Shown here: piece by piece, positions 1 through 5,688 of the stretch
Position numbering within the stretch: position 1 is the first letter of the stretch
How the letters are laid out: every line of letters starts with the position of its first letter
NCBI GenBank assembly: GCA_964412615.1
Contig: CAYPPK010000012.1
Span: 1-11,909 of the forward strand
Origin: CAYPPK01 sp964412615
GTDB lineage: Bacteria; Patescibacteriota; Minisyncoccia; Sungbacterales; HO2-52-23
Direction: 5' to 3'
DNA: 11,909 nt
Made by a program: the position numbers and the translations under genes
Notes under the pieces: generated by a model
Databases searched by the model: none
What the model saw: only the letters and a program-made list of their open reading frames with translations
What the model was told of the DNA's origin: nothing

Positions 1-693
1 CTTCTTTTGGTTTTCCCTGCCGCATGAGTTGAAAGACGCGGCCCCGGACGATGGAGACCACGTCGGTGGACCGCACCGTTGCGGGCCGCAACTGCTCCCG
101 CTCGGTGCAGGTCGCAAACCCGGACGAGCGTCTGGGTCCGCGACGCTTGCTCCTGCGACCCTGGCGCCGCTCGGTTCTCACCTGCATGGCATCCCCCGCA
201 GCCACGGCAGTGGCCGCGGCCAGAAGATGAAACCGAAGGCCACGATTGGTCCACGAACCGGGTAGGAGAAATACAGTCGGCGCATAACCGTCCTTTACAG
301 GACAGCAGGGTTTACTGCGCGCTTTAGAATTTCCTTTCTGCCGGCTGCGCTTACCGGCTTGTTAACAAAAGATCTTTGGCTCTGTGAGCCAGAGAATAAA
401 TCCATAAAGACTTATTCTTTGATTCGCATTTTGCCATTAGGAACGAATATATAACAAACCGGGTCGGAGGGCAATACAAGGCAAGATGCACTGTCTATTT
501 TATAGTGAGTGTCTCCCCCGTTGCCCCCCAGCCCGGACTGTCATTCTGTGGAGAACTAAGCTCTCCACAGATCATCTTCTCTGAATCGGGGTCCTTACCA
601 TAAAGGCGATCTGTGAGGAGGGTCGCAGTCCGTTTGAAACGAGAACCCCGAATCAGAAAAAATGCTGTAAATAAAATAAAAAGAACCTTATTG
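1..693 (-). ncRNA. Putative large structured noncoding RNA (5' part; runs off the left edge)
   Basis: No known RNA family is recognised. Seen: a strong minus-strand promoter (700-728) is followed by about 690 bases without a convincing gene but full of possible helices. These include 581-594/643-656, 546-554/562-570, 459-474/521-536, 394-399/412-417, 377-382/386-391, 340-344/354-358, 290-294/299-303 (loop GUAA on the minus strand, a GNRA loop, nested in 286-289/309-312 and 280-283/317-320), 196-205/210-219 and 110-116/154-160 enclosing 127-132/142-147. In the stems at 581-656, 459-536 and 196-219, positions that would be A-C mismatches on the plus strand become G-U pairs on the minus strand, which supports minus-strand transcription. 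Base composition rises from very AT-rich at the 5' end to 43 of 60 G+C at 61-120; in AT-rich genomes such islands often mark structured RNA. I did not find the conserved RNase P, tmRNA, SRP or rRNA sequence signatures. The 3' end lies outside the window or near its edge. Confidence 0.45.
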
Positions 694-699
694 TTCCTA

Positions 700-728
700 A
701 TTATACACTATATAAATTAAAAAGTCAA
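700..728 (-). promoter_or_regulatory. Strong sigma-70-type promoter facing the structured RNA region
   Basis: On the minus strand, TTGACT (723-728) and a perfect TATAAT (700-705) are separated by 17 bp. The start point is expected near 693. No protein gene begins within the next 250 bases in that direction, so the promoter probably serves an RNA or a long leader. It is the best consensus promoter seen in the window. Confidence 0.75.
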
Positions 729-764
729 TACCACACCTTTTCTACCATATAAGCTATATTCCGA

Positions 765-776
765 GCCAAGCTTGGC
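765..776. promoter_or_regulatory. Perfect 12-bp palindrome upstream of the RNA promoter
   Basis: GCCAAGCTTGGC is a perfect palindrome about 37 bp upstream of the -35 box at 723-728. It could bind a dimeric regulator, but a 12-bp palindrome may arise by chance and no regulator gene is adjacent. The rest of 729-822 is AT-rich and shows nothing else recognisable. Confidence 0.2.
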
Positions 777-822
777 ACAAGTAGAAAAAGCATTGCTGAC
801 GACAATAAAAATTTAACAGCGA

Positions 823-987
823 AGAAAAGCGCCCTTTTGAAACGCTTGAAGTTGCAGGCGGGCTTGGTTTGTCAAGGCACTCATCTCTTGCTATCCGCAG
901 GATATCTGCCTTGACAACCGCCGCAACTTCACGCGAGGAGCTCCGACGCGCTGGGTCGGCGCGACGCTTTTAAAAGGGCGCTTTTCT
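823..987. repeat. Long rod-like inverted repeat; possible RNA or operon end structure
   Basis: The outer arms 823-838 and 972-987 are a perfect 16-bp inverted repeat. Inside, 843-845/933-935, 847-855/923-931, 857-861/918-922, 869-879/907-917 and 892-896/900-904 continue the stem, with a one-base bulge at 856 and a seven-base bulge at 862-868. The right side carries about 30 extra bases (936-966) that can form a small hairpin (947-951/959-963). It lies just after the stop codon of the last minus-strand gene (997). On the minus strand the 3' arm ends in TTTTCTT, so it could end the operon transcript. It could also be a discrete RNA; the rod shape recalls 6S RNA, but no sequence match was recognised. 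The arms have no clear target-site duplication, so a MITE-type element is less supported. Confidence 0.6.
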
Positions 988-996
988 GAAGCACAC

Positions 997-1485
997 TTAG
1001 GTATGCCGATCCGCCACCACTGAAGCGCCGAAAGAGTAGGGTTTGATGACCGGAGTAAAATTATATCCTTTTATCATACCCTTGACCGTGTCAATCAAAT
1101 CCCGCGACGGGCCTTTTTCGCCAACATCCACATGGATTTCATTGCCATCCCAAAAAAACTCGTCTCCCAAAATCTCCTGCAGCCGGGAGCGTAGTTCTTG
1201 CGCCAGGGTAATAGAATTGATAGTTTCTTGGGTGATGCGCTGGCGCAAAGAATGGAAATTTTTTTCTTCTGCCTTGGTCCAAAAATGAATCGCTCCGTTC
1301 CCAACTCGCCAAACCGTGATGGCCGTCACCAAAGCCACCGGATTGGAGGTTTCCGAATCCGTGCCCACGATGATTTTATAAAACCTTTCCGGCTGGCTTT
1401 TTACGAATTTGGCTATTTCTTCCAGCACTGCCTCCATGCCAACCAGGCCGTAGGTTTGACTGTCAAATTTTATGTCTGCGGACAT
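997..1485 (-). CDS. YkuK/DUF458 family RNase H-like protein
   Basis: At 162 residues it matches the small RNase H-fold family typified by Bacillus YkuK, whose substrate is not established. Seen: the strand-1 motif IIVGTDSE (residues 38-45, with D43 as a likely metal ligand), an acidic residue E87 in a helical stretch, the signature HVDVGEKGPS (118-127, with D120), and a late acidic residue in VADRH (D159). Together these give a set of acidic residues suited to two-metal nuclease chemistry; this assignment is inferred from the fold. There is no signal peptide or membrane segment, so it should be cytoplasmic. It starts 11 bases after the exonuclease-WYL gene and is the last gene of the minus-strand string. 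The ATG has no Shine-Dalgarno sequence. Pairing with an exonuclease suggests a nucleic-acid processing role, but nothing more specific can be said. Confidence 0.85.
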   Translation of the reverse strand: MSADIKFDSQTYGLVGMEAVLEEIAKFVKSQPERFYKIIVGTDSETSNPVALVTAITVWRVGNGAIHFWTKAEEKNFHSLRQRITQETINSITLAQELRSRLQEILGDEFFWDGNEIHVDVGEKGPSRDLIDTVKGMIKGYNFTPVIKPYSFGASVVADRHT

Positions 1486-1496
1486 AATTTATATTT

Positions 1497-2342
1497 TTAG
1501 AACAGGGTTTTTTGAAAATCCTGCGGGATCAAATATTTTTCTCCGGTAACTTCCGCTTTTAAAATCCGATCCAGCCGGAAGTTGCGCAAGCCGCCCCGCA
1601 AGTGGCAAAAAGCTTCTATCTCATTTTTCTTAATTTTATAAATATCAATCATCCTCTCTTTGGTAAAACCCAGTCCATCGGCATTTTGGGAAGAAACATA
1701 AGATATTACTAAGCGTTTGCGCTGTTGATATGCTTTCTCCACTATGTTCAGCATGGGCTGATTTACTCTATCTTTTTCCGGAAAAGCAGGATTTATTTCT
1801 TTGCCCCAAGTGGCGGGAATGGAATGAACTTTTCCGTCCACATAAGACTCAAAAAGAACATAGCCATTTTTCTTGCCGAACTCATAAAGATCGCGGGTTA
1901 TCCTTACGTCATCCAAGCAGTATTTCTTAACTTCTTCCACTCTTCCTTCTTTAAACCACTCCAGGGCTTCTAACCCGTGGCCGGACTTAGCCGTCCCGAG
2001 AGTGGCTTTGGCCAGAGCGTTTAGACCTACCCGATGCCCCAGAAAATTTACTGCCTGCTCATACATATCGGTCAGAGCAAAACGCGCCAGCGAAACTTTT
2101 TTCAGGTACGGTTCCAATACCGGCAGATCAAAATATTTTATATTAAAACCAATAATATGACTGGTTTCGGCCAACAATTCTTCCAGTTTGGGGAGCTCCT
2201 GCTCTTCATAAGCAAAAAATTCGTCGCGTGCGTACGAATAAATGCCGGCTACTGATATTCCTAACTTCCGGATATTTGCTTCCCCTCCTACCTCCGCAAA
2301 AGAATGCTTGGTTTCCAGATCAATAACAAGCGTATCCTGCAT
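1497..2342 (-). CDS. DEDDy-type 3'-5' exonuclease domain fused to a C-terminal WYL domain
   Basis: 281 residues. The N-terminal part is an RNase H-like exonuclease of the YprB/PolB-exo type. Exo I is VIDLET (6-11, D8 and E10), Exo II is IIGFNIKYFD (63-72, N67 and D72), and Exo III is YCLDD (141-145, Y141 and D145), which is the DEDDy pattern. The C-terminal part (about 208-266) has the WYL pattern: a lysine/arginine-rich strand ending in ISY, an ERMIDIYKI-type strand, then FCHLRGGLRNFRLDRI with the arginines thought to contact nucleic acid or a ligand. Family knowledge: DEDD enzymes remove 3' nucleotides from DNA or RNA, and WYL domains are ligand- or nucleic-acid-sensing modules common in regulators and defence proteins. 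A regulated or WYL-targeted nuclease is an inference. There is no Shine-Dalgarno sequence; a promoter ending six bases before the ATG suggests a leaderless mRNA. Confidence 0.8.
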   Translation of the reverse strand: MQDTLVIDLETKHSFAEVGGEANIRKLGISVAGIYSYARDEFFAYEEQELPKLEELLAETSHIIGFNIKYFDLPVLEPYLKKVSLARFALTDMYEQAVNFLGHRVGLNALAKATLGTAKSGHGLEALEWFKEGRVEEVKKYCLDDVRITRDLYEFGKKNGYVLFESYVDGKVHSIPATWGKEINPAFPEKDRVNQPMLNIVEKAYQQRKRLVISYVSSQNADGLGFTKERMIDIYKIKKNEIEAFCHLRGGLRNFRLDRILKAEVTGEKYLIPQDFQKTLF

Positions 2343-2348
2343 AAAGAG

Positions 2349-2378
2349 AGTATAGCTTAAAAATAGAGAAAAATCAAT
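2349..2378 (-). promoter_or_regulatory. Promoter for the exonuclease-WYL gene, leaderless geometry
   Basis: On the minus strand, TTGATT (2373-2378) and TATACT (2349-2354) are 18 bp apart. Only six bases separate the -10 box from the ATG at 2342, so transcription would begin at or next to the start codon. The -35 box touches the stop codon of the upstream gene. Confidence 0.45.
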
Positions 2379-3757
2379 TACCGGGGATTTTTGACGTATT
2401 GGTCAAAAAATTGCAAAGCGCGTTCCGCCGCCAAGTCCCAGGCATCGGCAAATTCATGCGACTCTCCGGGATAGCGATAAAATTCCACCTTTTTATTTTT
2501 ATTCTTTAAGGCCTGATACATTTTTTCGGAAAAAGAAACGGGCACATCTTTATCGTCCGTTCCGTGATGAATTTGCACCGGAACCGTAACCCGATCAAAA
2601 AAAGTTAACGGGGAAATTTGCCGATAAATTTCATCAGCCTGGTTCCCTGACCCGTAAATCTGCCGCAGACGAGTAATTCCCTGGAGCGGTAATTCGTAAA
2701 AATTATCTTTAACATCCGCGCTGATGGGGGCAAAAAGCACAAAAGCTTTAATTTCGGGCCGCAAAACCATTACCCGGGCTGCCATGCCGCCTCCCATGGA
2801 ATGCCCCCACATGCCGATCCGGTTCATATCTATCAGGGTTGGATTTGTTTTCTTTAACGCTTCAATTAAGTTAATAACATCATCGGTATAGCCCACATAA
2901 AAATCGTGATCCGGATCGGTATCAGGAGAGGATGAAGCATGGCCGCGATAATCGGGATGGATGGTTATATAGCCGTTACGCGCAAAAAAATCCTGTTCTC
3001 GTTTTGACCCCCGGCCGGAAAAATAAATATCCGGAGGGATCAGACCGTGATTTAAAATAAGCAAAGGAAAACCTGCTTCCGGCTTGGAACCAGTGGGAAT
3101 ATTCATCACTCCGCTAATAGTAAGATCGTCCGATTTGTAAGAGATAAGAAATTTCTGATATTTATCCGCGGCTGACAACCTTTCTACGATTTTAAAATCA
3201 TTGCCTTTAAATCCGCGTCGCAGCAGTGTTTCTATATAATACTCATAACCGGCAGGAAGGGGTCCGTCTTCTTCTGCGCCAGAGGCATTGTCAGAAAAAA
3301 GAATATTAACCGAGTCGCCGATTTTGACATTATACTTTTGGGCAAACCCGGCTTTGGTTTCCAATATATATCTGGCCGGAGTATCGGGTTTAAAAACCGG
3401 CAAATCAGCATCGGCGGCACCAATGGCCGGCGCGGGTGCCGCTTCTGCCATATCAACCACTAGACCGTCCCGAATCCAGAAAATATCAATAGGAAAATCC
3501 ATTCCTTTCATCCAGATGCCGTAAAAATCTTGTTGAGGAAAAACAAAAAGCATGCCTCCTTGTTCAGCTAAACCTTTTTTCCCGCCTAATCCCACCGCGC
3601 GGGCTTTTTCATCTCTGGCTACTTCCGCTAGAACCGAAATGCCGCCCAATTCTACCCGGGCAAATTCTTTTTTATAAATTGGAAAGGCAAAAATCGCCCC
3701 TAAAATGAGGGCAGCAATGGCAATAAGAACGAAAACAATAGTCCGCAAAGAAAACAT
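2378..3757 (-). CDS. Membrane-anchored fusion of DUF192 domain and S9-like alpha/beta hydrolase
   Basis: 459 residues. Residues 6-26 form one hydrophobic membrane segment after a short positive N-terminus, so the body is probably outside the membrane. Residues about 34-155 are a DUF192 domain, recognised from GIWMKGMDFPIDIFW (80-94) and ARYILETKAG (128-137); the cysteines often seen in this family are absent. Residues about 170-459 are an alpha/beta hydrolase of the prolyl-oligopeptidase/dienelactone-hydrolase type: oxyanion region LNHG (235-238), nucleophile elbow GHSMG (S320), probable acid D402 in HGTDDKDVP, and H434 in GESHEF. All triad residues are present, so it is probably active as a peptidase or esterase; the substrate is unknown. 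The ATG directly follows the TAA of the small gene upstream, which suggests coupled translation. I know both domains separately; the fusion is the unusual part. Confidence 0.85.
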   Translation of the reverse strand: MFSLRTIVFVLIAIAALILGAIFAFPIYKKEFARVELGGISVLAEVARDEKARAVGLGGKKGLAEQGGMLFVFPQQDFYGIWMKGMDFPIDIFWIRDGLVVDMAEAAPAPAIGAADADLPVFKPDTPARYILETKAGFAQKYNVKIGDSVNILFSDNASGAEEDGPLPAGYEYYIETLLRRGFKGNDFKIVERLSAADKYQKFLISYKSDDLTISGVMNIPTGSKPEAGFPLLILNHGLIPPDIYFSGRGSKREQDFFARNGYITIHPDYRGHASSSPDTDPDHDFYVGYTDDVINLIEALKKTNPTLIDMNRIGMWGHSMGGGMAARVMVLRPEIKAFVLFAPISADVKDNFYELPLQGITRLRQIYGSGNQADEIYRQISPLTFFDRVTVPVQIHHGTDDKDVPVSFSEKMYQALKNKNKKVEFYRYPGESHEFADAWDLAAERALQFFDQYVKNPR

Positions 3758-4009
3758 TTATTTCTTTTTTGTTTCTTTTAAAACCTTTTCGGCACCTGCG
3801 GCTGCTTTTTCTTTTAGCTCGCGAGCCTTTGCCGAGTATTTAGCTCTTTCCGCCTTTGCGGCAAATTTTTTTTGCCTGCCGCTAAAGAGCCTTTCGGCGT
3901 CGGGGTCAAGCCTTTGTTGAATCCGAAAAAGCTCATCTGCATGGGTCGGCTCAGGATTATCTTTTTGAAAGCTTAATTGCGGTTTTTCCTTTGCCATACT
4001 CCTTATCAT
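3758..4009 (-). CDS. Small Lys/Ala-rich charged protein of unknown function
   Basis: I do not recognise this family. It is at most 83 residues, highly charged, with an N-terminal part containing ELFRIQQRLDPDAERL and a C-terminal half of Ala/Lys/Glu-rich helix (about residues 46-83) that could form a coiled coil or bind nucleic acid. There is no membrane segment and no cysteine. Two starts are possible: ATG at 4009, or ATG at 3997 (residue 5, MAKEKPQ). The extended -10 element TGCTATGAT covers the first ATG, and a transcript from it would begin almost exactly at 3997, so the 79-residue form is favoured if that promoter is used. The AAGGAG just before the second ATG is only one base away, too close for normal ribosome binding. 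The stop codon touches the next start. It is probably a real gene, given its fit between neighbours. Confidence 0.65.
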   Translation of the reverse strand: MIRSMAKEKPQLSFQKDNPEPTHADELFRIQQRLDPDAERLFSGRQKKFAAKAERAKYSAKARELKEKAAAGAEKVLKETKKK

Positions 4010-4013
4010 AGCA
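4005..4013 (-). promoter_or_regulatory. Extended -10 promoter element before the small charged protein gene
   Basis: The minus strand reads TGCTATGAT, an extended -10 (TGnTATGAT) with TATGAT at 4005-4010. The -35 position is poor, as is usual for extended -10 promoters. Seven bases separate TATGAT from the ATG at 3997. It would separate the last four genes of the string from those upstream. Confidence 0.4.
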
Positions 4014-4045
4014 AAAAGTAAGAAAGAAATAAAACCATGGAAAAA

Positions 4046-4250
4046 CTAGGTATTCCCCGGCTTATTGAGTGTGCCGTATTCTTTAAACACTTTTTCCATT
4101 AACTCTTTAATCCTGCTGTCTGATTCCGACTTATCCGAAAACTCTCGACGCAAGCGAGCTTTTTCTCTTCTCAAGAATTTTCTTAACGAATAAGGTAGAC
4201 GTCTAAAGTTCACGTTTTCAAGTAATTTTAAAAAGCCTTTTGGGGCTCAT
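4046..4250 (-). pseudogene. Small basic ORF, apparently frameshifted near its start
   Basis: I do not recognise this family. Between the PHP gene and the small charged gene, an open frame on the minus strand runs to TAG at 4046-4048 and encodes NFRRLPYSLRKF, then a basic helix, then an acidic helix ending LMEKVFKEYGT. The intact part is 55 residues if it starts at the GTG at 4211-4213. The only nearby ATG (4248-4250) begins MSPK in another frame and stops after ten residues. Dropping one A from the AAAAGG run would join it to GFLKLLENV and give a 68-residue protein. So this is a gene with a one-base insertion, an assembly error in a homopolymer, or a shorter GTG-started gene. Codon choice and charge pattern look coding. 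Confidence 0.45.
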
Positions 4251-4281
4251 TAATAGGTGTAGCACGCTTTTCGTGAATTGT

Positions 4282-5208
4282 CTAGTTTGCTTGCGCTCGC
4301 CAGCGGGCGAGAGCGTCATCCAACCGAGGAATGATATCATCCGTAGAAAAACCGTAGGTATTAAAATCGCCGACATTTTGGGCTGAGTGCAGCCCTAGTT
4401 CATTGGGTTTGCTTGCGGGATCAGAGGCATGAAAATCCGATCCGGCGGTGCGCAGCAAAAAATATTTTTGCACCAACCCGGTGAGAAATTCCACGTCGTC
4501 TTCGGTGTGCGAAGGGCTAAAAACTTCTAAGCCATCAATTTTCCAAGCCAGCAATTCAGTTAAAAATTTTTCCAGTTGGTCATAATTTTTCAAAAAATGA
4601 ATAGCGGGATGCGACCATATTGCCACACCTCCCAACGAATGGATTAGTTCAATCGCCTGCTGGGCAGAAAAATGCTCCCTCTTTACTTCGTTGGGCCCGC
4701 TATCAGCCAAATATTTTTCATAAAAGTCCTGTTTGTTTTTTACCCCGTCCCGGGAAAGTTTTTCTTGGTTCTCTTTTCTATTAATAACCGCATATACCAC
4801 ATGCGGACTGGTAATAGTAGCCGCGTCCTTGGCTTCCCGCAAAACATCTTCCCATTCCACTATAAAACCTTCATTGGTTTTAAGGTTGTTCAAAATTTTT
4901 TTTGCCCGCTCGGTTCGCTCCTCTTTAAACCGCGCGGTAATTTCCAAAAGCTTAGGATCCCGATAGTCAATCCCGTATCCTAATATATGTACTCCATGCT
5001 CCTCCGCCGATATCTCAATTCCGGGAATTACCCGTATGCCCAGCTCTTGGCCCGCGGCCAAGGCTTCTTCCAGCCCAGCCACCGTGTCATGGTCCGTAAG
5101 CGCCATAACTTCCAGGCCGGTTTTTTGGGCCATGCTCACTAGTTCTCGCGGCGTATTTTTCCCGTCTGAAGCCGTGGATTGTATTTGCAGATCAATAATG
5201 TTGGCCAT
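4282..5208 (-). CDS. PHP-domain phosphoesterase with altered first metal motif
   Basis: 308 residues, the usual size for YciV/TrpH-type PHP proteins, which hydrolyse phosphate esters such as 3',5'-bisphosphates or RNA 5' ends using a trinuclear metal site. Later motifs are intact: ALTDHDT (36-42, D39 and H40), GIEIS (63-67, E65), VHILGY (H74), SPHVV (H136), WSHPAIH (H200), and AGSDFHA (D258, H260). The first motif, normally HxHxxxSDG, reads LQIQSTASDG (7-16): both histidines are glutamine (Q8, Q10), encoded CAA and CAA. Residues about 82-190 hold the insert expected between PHP strands in this subfamily. It is cytoplasmic, without signal or membrane segments. The ATG lies one base after the archease stop codon, so it is in the same operon. 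Activity with altered metals, or loss of activity, cannot be decided from sequence. Confidence 0.85.
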   Translation of the reverse strand: MANIIDLQIQSTASDGKNTPRELVSMAQKTGLEVMALTDHDTVAGLEEALAAGQELGIRVIPGIEISAEEHGVHILGYGIDYRDPKLLEITARFKEERTERAKKILNNLKTNEGFIVEWEDVLREAKDAATITSPHVVYAVINRKENQEKLSRDGVKNKQDFYEKYLADSGPNEVKREHFSAQQAIELIHSLGGVAIWSHPAIHFLKNYDQLEKFLTELLAWKIDGLEVFSPSHTEDDVEFLTGLVQKYFLLRTAGSDFHASDPASKPNELGLHSAQNVGDFNTYGFSTDDIIPRLDDALARWRAQAN

Positions 5209-5209
5209 T

Positions 5210-5632
5210 TTATAACTCCAAAATCAATACTGTTTCGTAAAGCCCGGAAGCCGGATCTTTGCGAATATCTACCTCCTCAAAAGATATGGCTTTTATTTCA
5301 TTATCAAAATTATCCACCTTGGTCCCAAAGATTTTTCCTTCCAGAAAATTTTCTCCGAATTCCTCAAAAGTTGCCCAGGCATAGGCTATATTTTTTAAAT
5401 CCGATTCGGCCAGCACTTTAGAAAGAAACTCTACCAGCAAGGTGGCAATATCTATGGCCTCCACTTTTATCCGCAGCCATTCTTTCATATCGCTCTTTTT
5501 CAACTCTGCGGTCTGCGGTTTTAAATAAGCAGCCAGGCCGTTGAGCGCATGCAAAAACAGCTCTTCCAGAGTTTTGCCCCGCACTTGCAAGCGCACACCG
5601 TTTCCTTCTTCTAAAATCTCAAAATTCTTCAT
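5210..5632 (-). CDS. Archease-like protein with degenerate metal-site motif
   Basis: 140 residues, the normal archease length. Archease assists the RNA ligase RtcB in guanylylation and multiple turnover during tRNA and RNA repair. Recognised from VRGKTLEELFLHALNGLAAYL (split around residues 17-37), IDIATLLVEFLSKVL (60-74), NEIKAISFEEVDI (111-123) and the final beta strand. The diagnostic N-terminal EHTAD motif, which supplies a metal-binding aspartate, reads EEGNGV (8-13), and the usual C-terminal aspartate in the last strand is glutamate (LILEL). The histidine normally before EIKA is also not present. It may therefore be a non-metal or repurposed archease fold. No RtcB gene lies in the window. 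It sits between the Mur ligase and the PHP gene, one base from the latter. No Shine-Dalgarno sequence is visible. Confidence 0.75.
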   Translation of the reverse strand: MKNFEILEEGNGVRLQVRGKTLEELFLHALNGLAAYLKPQTAELKKSDMKEWLRIKVEAIDIATLLVEFLSKVLAESDLKNIAYAWATFEEFGENFLEGKIFGTKVDNFDNEIKAISFEEVDIRKDPASGLYETVLILEL

Positions 5633-5637
5633 AGTAT

Positions 5638-5679
5638 TCGCGAAATCTAACCATTTCTGTGCCTGATTGAATTTCGCGA
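5638..5679. repeat. Short inverted repeat between Mur ligase and archease genes
   Basis: TCGCGAAAT (5638-5646) and ATTTCGCGA (5671-5679) form a perfect 9-bp inverted repeat with a 24-base spacer, filling most of the only gap in this part of the operon. There is no U-run after it on the minus strand, so it is not a classic terminator. It could be an RNA processing or attenuation hairpin, or an operator. Confidence 0.35.
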
Positions 5680-5688
5680 TGTTGGCGA

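Noticed and set aside
29..327. Two overlapping plus-strand ORFs (29-265 and 79-327)
   Set aside because: They lie in the GC-rich helix-forming island where stops are scarce, have low-complexity Gly/Pro/His/Arg composition, resemble no family, and oppose the only promoter seen.
434..656. RNase P RNA on the minus strand, because of AGTCCGGGCT and GGTAAG/AGTAAACCC fragments
   Set aside because: The universal GAGGAAAGTCC core and the matching ACAGAA...GGCTTA 3' element are absent and the order and spacing do not fit.
1..690. tmRNA, SRP RNA, rRNA, or group I/II intron
   Set aside because: No tRNA-like ends with a T-loop GGTTCGA motif, no GGAAGGAAGCAGC SRP loop, no rRNA signature, no GTGYG start with domain V, and no group I core were recognised. 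Only alignment could exclude divergent forms.
823..987. MITE or insertion sequence remnant
   Set aside because: There are terminal inverted repeats, but no convincing target-site duplication beyond a possible two-base GA, and no transposase fragment.
4672..4983. Plus-strand ORFs inside the PHP gene (also 1043-1288, 2034-2255, 3288-3524, 6523-6771 in neighbouring genes)
   Set aside because: They are antisense to well-supported genes, have no family resemblance and no promoter or ribosome site.
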